Of a stretch of 47,364 nucleotides of DNA, positions 35,367 to 44,421 are shown in pieces. The stretch is taken from the NCBI GenBank assembly GCA_947165005.1, contig CAMUYN010000006.1:1-47364 (forward strand). Reading direction: 5' to 3'. Within the stretch, counting starts at the first letter, position 1. Each line of letters begins with the position of its first letter. A model generated the notes under the pieces. It had not been told where the DNA came from. It saw only the letters and a list, made by a program, of their open reading frames with translations, and did no database searches. This stretch comes from an uncultured Bacillota bacterium. GTDB lineage: Bacteria; Bacillota_I; Bacilli_A; RF39; UBA660. The position numbers and the translations under genes are program-made.

Positions 35367-37304
35367 CTACGGACTACAAGTCTCAATTTTTAACTTATTA
35401 TTTCTAATCTTAAGCATAATGCTACCATCCTCGTCTGTTCTATATATTTTTGAATCACTCAAATTACTTAATACCTCTTTATTTGGATGACCATATCTAT
35501 TATTTTTACCAACACTAATTATGGAATATTTTGGATTTATTTCATCTATAAATTCTTTGCCACTACTTGTCTTACTTCCATGATGACCTACTTTTAGTAC
35601 GTCTATATTATTTATATTGTATTTGTCTAGAATATCTTTCTCTTTATCTATTCCAGCATCCCCCATAAACATAAATTTATATCCATTAATTTCCGTATAA
35701 ATAACATTAGAATTATCATTTTCATTATCATATTCTTTGGTTTGTAAAAAATATAGTTTATTATTATCTATGTTTAATTCTTTAATACAGGAATAATATT
35801 TAATATTCTTTTTATCTAAAACTTTGATAAGTTCATTTTCCAAATCATTATATTCACCGCAATTAAATATAACTTTTTTTACTTTAAAATTATTAACCAA
35901 ATTAATAGCTTCTCCCATATGATCAAAGTCTCCATGAGTAAGAATAAGATAATCTATTTTTTTAACACCAATTGATTTAAAAAAATTTGTATTATTTTTA
36001 GAAATAGAGTTATTATAATAGCTACCTCCAGTATCTATTAAAATATTATTATTTTTATATCGTATGAGACTACTATCCCCTTGCTTAACATCAATAAAGT
36101 ATACTTTTGGATAAATCATGTATATACCTATAAAATAGAATATTAATATAGTAAGTATATTAATAAATATCTTATATTTATATTTAGAAAACAAGATTAA
36201 ATAATAAATAATAATTAATACTAATGGAATTTTACTAAAACTAAAAGTAAATATCTTTACATTATCTAAGGTTAAACAAAAGTTTTCAAACAGATTTGTT
36301 ATCTTAAATAATATACTATCTATTGGTAATATTAAAGAAATAATTGTTAAAGGATATATTATAAAACCTACTATTGGTATTAGAAATATATTAATTAATA
36401 CGGATAAAAAATTAATACTATAATTATTGTTTATCACTAGTGGGATTGATGTTATAAAGGTAACAAGAGATACTCTAACAATATTATTACATTTAAAAAC
36501 TATTATTGAATACGTAATTAAAAATGAAAATATATAACTTAGATCAAATAAATAATATGGATTAATTATTAATAATAAATATGCTAATAATATTAATCTA
36601 TCTTCTGAAGGTATTTCTAATTTATATTTTTTATTAACATTTGAAAATAAAAAACTTAGACTAGCCCTTATAGTGGATATACCAAAATTAGTTAAGAACA
36701 AAAATAAAATTAAGAATAAATATATATAAATATTATTTAGTTTCATTTTTTTAAATATATATATAATTAAACTTATATGTAAACCAGATAAACTAAATGC
36801 ATGTATTATACCCAATTCATTAAATAAATCTTTATCTAATTCAGATTTATCGCCTAGTACAAATATTTTTAAATACTTTTTAGACTTATAATTATTAATC
36901 CTTTTGTATAAATCATTCTTAAAACTATAAAAGATGTTACTATTCTTCTTTATAATTTTAATATCATTAGCATTCATTGATAAATATATCTTTTTTCTAT
37001 ATAAATATTCTCTATAATTAAATAGATTAAAAACAGTATTATTTCTAGGATAATATAAATCTCCTTTAACTAAGATATAATCATTTAATTCTACTTTAGG
37101 ATTATTTATATAGACAATTATTCTTTCTTTTGATTTTACTTCAATACTATTTGCATTTACTTTTCTTACAAAACCATATATTTCCTTTTCATTAATATCT
37201 ATTTTCAAATTATGCTTATATGTTTTAACAAAAATAAATGATAATATAATTATGATTAATAAGATTAACTTATTATATTTCAATATTATCTTTAATTTTT
37301 TCAT
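35367..37304 (-). CDS. comEC: ComEC/Rec2 competence channel protein
   Basis: ComEC forms the membrane channel that takes up single-stranded DNA. The 645-residue protein has an N-terminal region with one helix and an OB-like domain (to about 130), the competence domain with F-S-L-S-G-L-H-I (near 170) and about eight further membrane segments, and a C-terminal metallo-beta-lactamase-like domain (about 400-645) with I-D-T-G-G and T-H-G-D-F-D-H-M-G. All parts of the full-length form are present. GGGGA precedes the ATG. It overlaps the end of comEA by 32 bases. Confidence 0.95.
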   Translation of the reverse strand: MKKLKIILKYNKLILLIIIILSFIFVKTYKHNLKIDINEKEIYGFVRKVNANSIEVKSKERIIVYINNPKVELNDYILVKGDLYYPRNNTVFNLFNYREYLYRKKIYLSMNANDIKIIKKNSNIFYSFKNDLYKRINNYKSKKYLKIFVLGDKSELDKDLFNELGIIHAFSLSGLHISLIIYIFKKMKLNNIYIYLFLILFLFLTNFGISTIRASLSFLFSNVNKKYKLEIPSEDRLILLAYLLLIINPYYLFDLSYIFSFLITYSIIVFKCNNIVRVSLVTFITSIPLVINNNYSINFLSVLINIFLIPIVGFIIYPLTIISLILPIDSILFKITNLFENFCLTLDNVKIFTFSFSKIPLVLIIIYYLILFSKYKYKIFINILTILIFYFIGIYMIYPKVYFIDVKQGDSSLIRYKNNNILIDTGGSYYNNSISKNNTNFFKSIGVKKIDYLILTHGDFDHMGEAINLVNNFKVKKVIFNCGEYNDLENELIKVLDKKNIKYYSCIKELNIDNNKLYFLQTKEYDNENDNSNVIYTEINGYKFMFMGDAGIDKEKDILDKYNINNIDVLKVGHHGSKTSSGKEFIDEINPKYSIISVGKNNRYGHPNKEVLSNLSDSKIYRTDEDGSIMLKIRNNKLKIETCSP

Positions 37305-37905
37305 ATAGAGAGTCCCCTATACCATCTACTTTTTTTATATCTTCAATAGTTTCAAATTTTGATTTATTTCTATATTCGATAATTTTATCTGCTTTTGATG
37401 AGCCTATACTAGGTAAAGATTCTAATTCTTCTTTTGATGCACTATTAATATTAATCTTACCCTCTATACTAGAATTATTAACTTTTAAGCATGCATCATT
37501 ATCATCATCAGGGCATATTATCTTCTTCTCTACTTCCTTGATAATAGTTTTATTAGGAATTAGTTTTTCTTTATAACTCTTCATTTCTTCTTTAGTATAA
37601 ATAATAATATACATTTCATCTTCAACCTTTTTACTCAAATTTAATACACTAGTATCTGCTTGATCGGTTAAATCCCCAGCCTCTTTAATTACATCAATTA
37701 TGCGTGAATCATAATCCATTTCATATACTCCAGGATTATTAATTGCTCCTTTTATATCCACATAAACTGTACTTTTTTCTTTTTTTATAGATTCAGTTTT
37801 TTCTGATGCAGAAGCACTTGTACCATCAAAGATACAATAAATTGTAATACCAAACAAAACAAATAGAATGATAAAACTAAATATATTTAATACTTTTTTT
37901 CGCAT
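37273..37905 (-). CDS. comEA: ComEA competence DNA receptor
   Basis: ComEA binds double-stranded DNA outside the cell and passes it to ComEC. The 210-residue protein has an N-terminal membrane anchor (about 6-28), a SLBB domain (about 45-105) with V-D-I-K-G-A-I-N-N-P-G-V-Y, a spacer with one Cys pair, and a C-terminal helix-hairpin-helix pair (I-N-I-N-S-A-S-K-E-E-L and G-I-G-D-S). The start at 37905 is chosen because AGGAGGTG lies seven bases upstream. That ribosome site is inside a hairpin with a T run, so it may be masked. Confidence 0.93.
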   Translation of the reverse strand: MRKKVLNIFSFIILFVLFGITIYCIFDGTSASASEKTESIKKEKSTVYVDIKGAINNPGVYEMDYDSRIIDVIKEAGDLTDQADTSVLNLSKKVEDEMYIIIYTKEEMKSYKEKLIPNKTIIKEVEKKIICPDDDNDACLKVNNSSIEGKININSASKEELESLPSIGSSKADKIIEYRNKSKFETIEDIKKVDGIGDSLYEKIKDNIEI

Positions 37906-37906
37906 A

Positions 37907-37953
37907 AAAAAACACCTCCTAATTAATATATTCGCAATTAAAGAAGTGTTTTC
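37907..37953 (-). promoter_or_regulatory. Hairpin covering the comEA ribosome-binding site
   Basis: On the minus strand AAAACACTTCTT (37941-37952) can pair with AGGAGGTGTTTT (37909-37920) through 12 pairs including two G-U, with a 20-base loop, followed by T bases. The arm contains the comEA Shine-Dalgarno sequence. It looks like a terminator or a translation block ahead of comEA-comEC. Confidence 0.5.
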
Positions 37954-37963
37954 CCCCATTTTT

Positions 37964-39106
37964 TTAATTATTTAATACTTTTTTTTGTGCTTCATTATAA
38001 TTTTCTATAGAAATACGCTGAATTATAGCAAGAGAAATTGCTAGAGTTAAAGCAAATGATCCACCATATGATAAGAATGGTAACGGAACACCAGTTAATG
38101 GTAGAATTCCTAATACTCCGACTAAATTTATTACAACATGCAAAAATATATACGAAGCTACTCCATAACATATTAGTGCACTTCCTATATTAGTGCATCT
38201 CTTTGCTTGATATAAAATTCTATATATTATTAACATATACACCAGCACAATGATAATCCCAGGTATTAAACCAAATTCCTCAACAATAATTGGAAAAATA
38301 AAATCAGTATATGCTTCTGGTAAATATAAAAATTTTTGCATTGAATTTCCCGGTGATATACTAAATAATTTACCATTATTAATAGCAATATATCCATTAC
38401 ACACTTGGAACCCAGTAGATTCTTGATATCTTGTACAAGGTTCTAAAAAGTTAAATCTATCTAATTGTGTTTTTGTTAAAATATTTACTCCAAATACTTT
38501 CAAAAGTAAAATTGTAAGCAATATACAAGCTCCAATTATAAGTACTTTAAATTTATTTTGTTTGGAAACAGGTGATATAAAAAATAATATTATAGTTACT
38601 AAAAATAGTATTAATCCTGTTCCACCATCGGGTTGTAAAAAAGTTAATAGTGTAACAACTGCCCCAGCCGCTAAAGGAATAATCGATGGAATAAAACCAT
38701 TTAATAATTTTTGATTTGCTTTATAATATACTCCAGTAAAAATAATAATTACTAATTTAGCCATTTCACTAGGTTGAAATCCAAATGGTCCAATATATAT
38801 CCAACTCTTTGCGCCATTACTATATTCTCCAAAAAAACATAGATATATAAGAAATGCTACAATTGCTATATAAACTGGAATAACAATTTTTTTATATTTT
38901 TTAGTGGGAACAAATATAGTAAAAACAGATGCAAAAAAACTAATAATTAGTATAACTAATTGTTTATAAAAGAACTTATTATTTGTACCATAATCTATAA
39001 AAGATCTCATACTAGATGCATCAAGTATCATGAATAATCCAAATACAAACATAATAATTGATACAATTAATAAAATTTTATCCATCTTATTAAATAGTCT
39101 ACTCAT
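37964..39106 (-). CDS. ftsW: SEDS-family glycosyltransferase FtsW/SpoVE
   Basis: FtsW polymerises lipid II glycan strands at the septum with its PBP partner. The 380-residue protein has about ten membrane segments, the G-F-Q-P-S-E-M-A-K motif, the Q-P-D-G-G-T-G loop, F-L-Y-L-P-E-A-Y-T-D-F-I-F and the C-terminal G-V-P-L-P-F-L-S-Y-G-G-S signature. RodA is less likely: the R-Y-Q region and the S-M-Q-K-F-L-Y-L-P segment fit FtsW/SpoVE. AGGAA precedes the ATG. The likely partner is the PBP at 10530-12644. Confidence 0.9.
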   Translation of the reverse strand: MSRLFNKMDKILLIVSIIMFVFGLFMILDASSMRSFIDYGTNNKFFYKQLVILIISFFASVFTIFVPTKKYKKIVIPVYIAIVAFLIYLCFFGEYSNGAKSWIYIGPFGFQPSEMAKLVIIIFTGVYYKANQKLLNGFIPSIIPLAAGAVVTLLTFLQPDGGTGLILFLVTIILFFISPVSKQNKFKVLIIGACILLTILLLKVFGVNILTKTQLDRFNFLEPCTRYQESTGFQVCNGYIAINNGKLFSISPGNSMQKFLYLPEAYTDFIFPIIVEEFGLIPGIIIVLVYMLIIYRILYQAKRCTNIGSALICYGVASYIFLHVVINLVGVLGILPLTGVPLPFLSYGGSFALTLAISLAIIQRISIENYNEAQKKVLNN

Positions 39107-39226
39107 TTTATCATTCCTAACTAGAATAATATTATCATAATTTAAGTTTTTAAACTATATATAGGTCATTTAAATAACACTTTATTTACAAGAAAGAATA
39201 ATATATATTAAAAAGGAGGTATATTT

Positions 39227-39388
39227 ATGTACTACTACGGATACGGCGGATATGGATATAATAACCCTTGTTATTCATATTCTATGCCTAATTATGGTTA
39301 CCAAAACAATTCTGGTGGTGCCATAATACTAGTATTATTTATATTATTAGTAATAGTTATTGGATCTAGATTCCTATCAAACAACTAG
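39227..39388 (+). CDS. YjcZ/SscA-like Gly-Tyr-rich membrane peptide
   Basis: This 53-residue peptide has a Gly/Tyr/Asn-rich N-terminus (MYYYGYGGYGYNN, with one Cys at 15) and one hydrophobic C-terminal helix (about 31-49). This pattern is that of the YjcZ family, small peptides often found in spore-forming Bacilli. AAAAGGAGG lies seven bases before the ATG. It is upstream of def on the plus strand, 58 bp away, and may share its transcript. A sporulation role is inference from the family. Confidence 0.75.
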   Translation: MYYYGYGGYGYNNPCYSYSMPNYGYQNNSGGAIILVLFILLVIVIGSRFLSNN

Positions 39389-39446
39389 GAATTTGATTTA
39401 ATAATAATTTTATGTTAAAATACCATGCGTAGGTGGTGAAAAAGGA

Positions 39447-39995
39447 ATGATCAGGAGTAAAGATATAATCGATGAATATGATAAAAGAATTAGATTAATT
39501 AGTAAAGAAGTAACATTCCCACTTGATAAAAAAACATTAAAGACTATTGAAGACATGAAAATAATGCTTAAAAATAGTCAGATAGATGAATTATCAAAAA
39601 AATATGATTTAAGACCAGGAATGGGTCTTAGTGCAATACAATTAGGTATAGCTAAAAGATTTTTTGTAATAGTTTACGAATATGAAGAAGGAAAATTCGA
39701 AAACTATGTAGTTATTAATCCTAAAATACTTAGTGAATCTGAAGAAAAGATATATGTTGAAGAAGGAGAAGGATGCCTAAGTATAAATAGACCTATTGAA
39801 GGAATAGTTCCTAGAAGTGCAAGAATTAAAGTAGAATTCTATGATGAAAAAGGTAATAAACAAGAATTAAGATTAAGAGAAGAACTATCTATAGTATTTC
39901 AACATGAAATAGATCATTTAAATGGAATATTATTTTATGATCATATCGATAAAAAAAATCCATATAAAGATGCTAATAAATATAGAGCAATATAA
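39447..39995 (+). CDS. def: Peptide deformylase
   Basis: Def removes the formyl group from the first Met of new proteins, the counterpart of fmt in this window. The 182-residue protein has all three metal-enzyme motifs: G59-M-G-L-S-A-I-Q66, E-G-C110-L-S, and H153-E154-I-D-H157 with the metal ligands Cys110, His153 and His157. It is a type 2 enzyme of Gram-positive kind, longer by insertions before the first motif. The ATG has AAGGA close by and AGGTGG further up. Confidence 0.96.
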   Translation: MIRSKDIIDEYDKRIRLISKEVTFPLDKKTLKTIEDMKIMLKNSQIDELSKKYDLRPGMGLSAIQLGIAKRFFVIVYEYEEGKFENYVVINPKILSESEEKIYVEEGEGCLSINRPIEGIVPRSARIKVEFYDEKGNKQELRLREELSIVFQHEIDHLNGILFYDHIDKKNPYKDANKYRAI

Positions 39996-40024
39996 AAAGA
40001 TAATCATTATTGATTATCTTTTTT
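39994..40024. terminator. Bidirectional terminator between def and the sigma-factor gene
   Basis: AAAAAGATAATCA pairs with TGATTATCTTTTT around four bases, with T-rich ends on both strands. The stop codon of the minus-strand gene lies in the loop; the def stop overlaps the left arm. Confidence 0.85.
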
Positions 40025-41950
40025 ATTTTCAGGTTTAAATATTAATCTAGTAGGTTTATTAGAAACGGCTTCTTTTATTCTTTCTTTTCTGCTATAAATA
40101 GTTATATCCAATATTCTTTTATTTGCGCTATGAATATTAGTTACTGTTATCTTAGCTCTACCCTTTTTTAATACAGTAATATTTCCACCTCTATCGCATC
40201 TTATAGCTTCACTAGTATCAGTTTCAAAACTATAATCTGCAACATTAGAAATACCTAATTCATCATAAACATTTCTAATCTCATTATCTTCAACACATAA
40301 ACTTATACAAAATACAGGTGTTTTTTTCTTTCCTAATGAACTAGCAACTTTTCTTTTATATTTTTCTTCAATTTGTCTAATTCTTTCTCTTGTTACTCCA
40401 AATAATTCACCAACTTTTTCTAAAGTTAATAATTCTTTATTTGTTGGAATAAAGAAAGCATTGTTATAATTTCTTTCATTTAAAAATCTGTCAGCAAATG
40501 AATTAGTTATGCCAGTTCTTAATCTAAATATTAATACTCCCCTTTCATTAGTAGTTAAATTAATATCCTTAACTGTAAAAGCAGGAGTTAAATTATCCAT
40601 ATTTAAGCCATATTTATTAAAGAATTCTAATACTTTTTCTCTTTTATTAAGTCTAGCATTATGTATTAATTCTTCAAATTCTTCTTCAGTTAAAATTATT
40701 CTTATTGTTTTTGCTTTTTTTGTAACAAATATAACTTCTTTATAAGTATATACATTTTTAGATGGTAATTTAGCAATATCATCTAATATTTTATTAAATT
40801 GATCATGCAAATCATTATTCTCTGCAAAATCCTCTGTTGTTCCATATGTTTCAGAAGATAAAAATTCTATTAAACTTGTATCTTCATCTTCTCCAACTTC
40901 AGCATATATAGAAGTTGGATTTCCTATTAATTCTATCTTTTTATAATCTTTTATATTTGAGATAGTAATTACATAACCTAATTCTTTACATTTTTCAAAA
41001 ATTTCTTCATCGCTTGGATTTTCTATTTCATCTTGTTCTCTTAAAATTTTAACCGCTTTTGCTATTTTTTGTCCTTTTTCTTGAAGATGAACTGGAATTC
41101 TAATAGTAGATTTGTCATTAGCAAGTGCTCTCCTAATAGCTTGATTAATCCACCATATAGCACAAGTACTAAATTTATATCCTCTATTTACATCAAACTT
41201 TTCAATAGCCCTTTGAAGACCAATTCTTCCTTCTTGCTCTACATCTTCTAAAGGTAAACCAAAATTCATATTTTTTCTTGCTATTTTCTTAACTAATCTA
41301 GTATTATGATAGTCAATTTTATCTCTTATCTCTCTACATTCTTCAACCATTTCTACTATTTTTTTATCTTTTCTAATATTGACTAATGGTTCATCATTAC
41401 ATGTATAACTATATAATCTATTAAGTGCTTTAATTATAAATGAATCAGTACTATCTTGAGACAAATTATTAACATAATTAATAAACTCTACATAATTATG
41501 TTCATAAATATAATCTGCTAGTTTTTTTCTCAATTCATCATATTTTCTAAAAATTGCTTTTTCTTCTTGTGCTGTTAATACTGGAAATTCTTTAGTATCT
41601 TCATCAATAGAATCTGCTAATTCTTCAAGTTCTTTTTCTGTTTCTTCATCAACTACTCTAGCTAAAAAATCAAAAATCTTATTTGTTTTCTTTCTTTGAT
41701 TATTTGTAACTATATCTTGTAATTCTTCGTCAAGCAATAAACTATCAGCAAGTTCTTTATTAAGACTAAATTTATAAGCATCCACTAATACACATAAATA
41801 ATCAAGTGCAGTGTTAATACCTACTTTTTTCTTTAATGAGTCATAAATATCTAAAAACTTGGCATTATCAAAATTACTTAAATATTCTTCTTCAGTACCT
41901 TCTAATCCAAGTAACTCATATATTTTTCTTAATTTTATGTTATTATCCAT
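40007..41950 (-). CDS. Sigma-70 family sigma factor with an insertion and an Ig-like tail
   Basis: This 647-residue protein has sigma region 2 at about 215-290 (D-V-E-Q-E-G-R-I-G-L, Y-K-F-S-T-C-A-I-W-W-I and T-I-R-I-P-V-H-L), region 3 at about 291-345, and region 4 ending with the helix-turn-helix L-E-K-V-G-E-L-F-G-V-T-R-E-R-I-R-Q-I-E (about 510-530). Region 4 is split by an insert of about 70 residues (396-465). After it comes a tail whose I-T-V-L-K-K-G-R-A-K-I-T-V-T-N (590-605) resembles a bacterial Ig-like (Big_2) repeat. The first 200 residues are helical. Region 2 is RpoD-like, but whether it is the housekeeping factor is unclear. AAGGGTGA supports the start. Confidence 0.85.
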   Translation of the reverse strand: MDNNIKLRKIYELLGLEGTEEEYLSNFDNAKFLDIYDSLKKKVGINTALDYLCVLVDAYKFSLNKELADSLLLDEELQDIVTNNQRKKTNKIFDFLARVVDEETEKELEELADSIDEDTKEFPVLTAQEEKAIFRKYDELRKKLADYIYEHNYVEFINYVNNLSQDSTDSFIIKALNRLYSYTCNDEPLVNIRKDKKIVEMVEECREIRDKIDYHNTRLVKKIARKNMNFGLPLEDVEQEGRIGLQRAIEKFDVNRGYKFSTCAIWWINQAIRRALANDKSTIRIPVHLQEKGQKIAKAVKILREQDEIENPSDEEIFEKCKELGYVITISNIKDYKKIELIGNPTSIYAEVGEDEDTSLIEFLSSETYGTTEDFAENNDLHDQFNKILDDIAKLPSKNVYTYKEVIFVTKKAKTIRIILTEEEFEELIHNARLNKREKVLEFFNKYGLNMDNLTPAFTVKDINLTTNERGVLIFRLRTGITNSFADRFLNERNYNNAFFIPTNKELLTLEKVGELFGVTRERIRQIEEKYKRKVASSLGKKKTPVFCISLCVEDNEIRNVYDELGISNVADYSFETDTSEAIRCDRGGNITVLKKGRAKITVTNIHSANKRILDITIYSRKERIKEAVSNKPTRLIFKPENKKDNQ

Positions 41951-42018
41951 AATTTCACCCTTCTATTTTTATAATAGAATCCCCTTTAAAAATTATAGTT
42001 TTATATTATATCACAATT

Positions 42019-42056
42019 AAAAAAATTAGCAAATTATTTTAATAATTCGCTAATTA
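42019..42056 (-). terminator. Intrinsic terminator after murC
   Basis: AATTAGCGAATTATT pairs with AATAATTTGCTAATT on the minus strand around two bases (one G-U or mismatch), then a T run. The stop codon of murC is in the stem. Confidence 0.8.
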
Positions 42057-43341
42057 AATCTTCTTTTATATGAGATATACTTGCACAGCTCATAAAAACA
42101 TAAACATTATCTTTATAATCTAATAATTCAGATATATCATTTTCAAGTAATATTTTTCCATTTTTTGTTTTTTCTAAAATCATATTAGAAGTTACACCTG
42201 GATACTCTTCCTGTTTTTCTCTATTACTATCAATATTAGTAACATAAATATAATCTGCTATGTTTAAAGCATCCGCAAAATCATCATAGAATTCTTTTGT
42301 TCTAGAATAAGTATTTGGTTTAAAGATAGCTATGATTTTTTTATCTTTAAACTTAGCTTTTGCTGCTTCTAGGGTAACTTTAATTTCAGTTGGATGATGA
42401 GCATAATCATCAATTATTATTGAATTACCCACTTTTTCTTCCTGAAATCTTCTTTCTGCATTTTTAAAATCTTTTAATAATTCTTTTATCTTATCAATAG
42501 TAATCCCAAGATTTAAACAAACTATCACACATGCAGTAGCATTTAATGCCATGTGTCTACCAAATACTGGAACCATTAGATTAACTAACAATTCATTATT
42601 ATGGTATATATCAAAATGTGTACCATCTTCTTTTACGTCAATATTCTTAACTACATAATCATTATTATCTTTTTCTCCATAATAAATAACATCTTTGTCA
42701 AATTTAATAGACCTAATATTTTCATTATCTCCACATACTACTGCATATTCTTTTGAAGCATTTAAAAACTTGCTAAAGCTATTAACTATATCAGGAAGAC
42801 CATCATAACATTCAGTATGTTCAAGCTCTATATTAGTACATACTGATATAGAAGGATGATATGCTAAAAAATGTTTATTATATTCATCTGATTCAATTAC
42901 AAATAATTCATTTTCTCTATTGGCATGTCCTCTTCCATCTCCGATAAAATAATTACATCCTATAGTATTATTTACTACGTGGCTAATCATTGAAGATGTT
43001 GTTGTTTTACCATGAGTTCCACAAACTGAGATTGTTCTAAATTTTGAAGTTAAATCACCAATTATCTCATTATATGGAGTTATGTTATAACCAAGGGCTT
43101 TAATTCTTTTTATCTCTTTATGATCTTCACTAAATGCTTTAGATGCAGTGATAATAGTATCACTATCTATTCCTTTAGTACCATCATAATATATTTTAAT
43201 ACCTCTTTGATCTAATCCTTTTTCAGTAAATTTAAAATCTCTTACATCATCATAACCTGATACTTCATATCCAAGATCACTAAGTAAGCAAGCAAGGGTT
43301 GCCATACCAGAACCTTTTATACCTATACAATAATATTTCAT
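42034..43341 (-). CDS. murC: UDP-N-acetylmuramate-L-alanine ligase
   Basis: MurC adds L-Ala to UDP-MurNAc, the first peptide step of peptidoglycan synthesis. The 435-residue protein has the N-terminal Rossmann domain (I-G-I-K-G-S-G-M-A near 7-15), the ATP loop G108-T-H-G-K-T-T114, E-S-D-E-Y, N-I-E-L-E-H, and the C-terminal domain with D-D-Y-A-H-H-P-T-E and F-K-P-N-T-Y-S-R-T. AGGAAGTGA fixes the ATG at 43341 rather than an in-frame GTG upstream. Confidence 0.96.
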   Translation of the reverse strand: MKYYCIGIKGSGMATLACLLSDLGYEVSGYDDVRDFKFTEKGLDQRGIKIYYDGTKGIDSDTIITASKAFSEDHKEIKRIKALGYNITPYNEIIGDLTSKFRTISVCGTHGKTTTSSMISHVVNNTIGCNYFIGDGRGHANRENELFVIESDEYNKHFLAYHPSISVCTNIELEHTECYDGLPDIVNSFSKFLNASKEYAVVCGDNENIRSIKFDKDVIYYGEKDNNDYVVKNIDVKEDGTHFDIYHNNELLVNLMVPVFGRHMALNATACVIVCLNLGITIDKIKELLKDFKNAERRFQEEKVGNSIIIDDYAHHPTEIKVTLEAAKAKFKDKKIIAIFKPNTYSRTKEFYDDFADALNIADYIYVTNIDSNREKQEEYPGVTSNMILEKTKNGKILLENDISELLDYKDNVYVFMSCASISHIKEDLISELLK

Positions 43342-43381
43342 AATAATCACTTCCTAATAAAATTATATAATAAAATCAAAA

Positions 43382-43407
43382 TAAAAACTACTTATTTCTT
43401 AGTAGTC
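43382..43407 (-). terminator. Intrinsic terminator after the 76-residue membrane protein
   Basis: ACTACT pairs with AGTAGT around eight bases, followed by T on the minus strand. The stop codon overlaps the hairpin. Confidence 0.6.
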
Positions 43408-43622
43408 TTTTTTGTTGTTTTTTTCTTTGGAGTTACAGTCTTCTTAGTTCCAGTAACTCTTTTATCATTAGCAGTAAATAAACCTACAACTAAACCTATT
43501 ACTGCTCCTAAAACTGTAAATGTTACTAACTTTTCAAAAGCAATACCTAGAGCAATACCAGCTGCAGTACCTATTATTATACTAAATAATACGTAAAAGC
43601 TAATGTTTTTCTTTCTCTTCAT
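43392..43622 (-). CDS. Small glycine-zipper membrane protein
   Basis: This 76-residue protein has two hydrophobic helices (about 9-27 and 33-49) with repeated Gly spaced for close packing, and a C-terminal tail of about 20 residues made mainly of Lys and Thr. AAGGAGG lies before the ATG. It sits between cvpA and murC with its own terminator. The tail may bind acidic lipid or wall polymer; this is a guess. I do not recognise a named family. Confidence 0.65.
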   Translation of the reverse strand: MKRKKNISFYVLFSIIIGTAAGIALGIAFEKLVTFTVLGAVIGLVVGLFTANDKRVTGTKKTVTPKKKTTKKTTKK

Positions 43623-43645
43623 ATATTTACCTCCTTTTCTTCTTT

Positions 43646-44338
43646 TTATTCACATTTTATATCTAATTTTTTACTATTTTTTAGATATTTAAGTGATTCC
43701 TCACTAATAATATTATTCTTCTTAAATATTTTTATTGTCTTACAATTAAATTCTTCTTTACCAATATTCTTTTCTAATTCAAGTTTATTAATTGAATCAA
43801 TAGTCTTTACTAGTGGTTTAGAAATATTAGATATTAATATTGTATTATTAAGAATATAATCTTTTAACTGAGACTTATTAACAAATTTAGAAAAATTTAT
43901 ATTAAATATAGGCATAGATAGAATAAGTAATATAACAAATATTGCTACATATGATTCTAATGCTCCAAGCAATCCTCCAAGGATCTTCAAAGGGATTCTA
44001 AATAGATCGGATTCCTCAAACATATTTTCTACTATTCCGCTTATCTTAATAACAATCTTAAGTATTATATTTAATATAATGAATAATATGAAAAATGCTA
44101 ATAGCTCGTAGAATAAAATATTTAAAGATGAATAATTACTAAGTAAACCTACTGTAAAGAACGGACATTTCTCATACAGAACAATGGATAAATTATTCTT
44201 TAATAAAAATGCTAAAATTACTACAATTATTAAACCTGCAGTAGACACAGCTTGCTTTATAATACCTTTTTTATATCCAGTAATAAATCCAGATATCAAT
44301 AAAAGCACTATTATAATATCTACTATGTTAAACTTCAT
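43646..44338 (-). CDS. cvpA: CvpA family membrane protein
   Basis: This 230-residue protein has four membrane segments (about 5-22, 28-46, 68-95, 117-145) with the family pattern of an opening D-I-I-I-V-L-L-L-I-S-G-F-x-x-G-Y-K-K-G and a later G-G-L-L-G-A-L-E. CvpA is linked to colicin V export in E. coli and envelope homeostasis; its molecular role is unknown. The C-terminal 70 residues are charged and cytoplasmic or outer. GAGGTG precedes the ATG. It is divergent from rnhC, as in Bacillus neighbourhoods. Confidence 0.9.
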   Translation of the reverse strand: MKFNIVDIIIVLLLISGFITGYKKGIIKQAVSTAGLIIVVILAFLLKNNLSIVLYEKCPFFTVGLLSNYSSLNILFYELLAFFILFIILNIILKIVIKISGIVENMFEESDLFRIPLKILGGLLGALESYVAIFVILLILSMPIFNINFSKFVNKSQLKDYILNNTILISNISKPLVKTIDSINKLELEKNIGKEEFNCKTIKIFKKNNIISEESLKYLKNSKKLDIKCE

Positions 44339-44421
44339 TTTAACACCTCTATTATAAATTATATTACATTTTTAAAAAAAATGAAAGATTATATGATAAA
44401 ATATATTTGAAGGTGATATTT

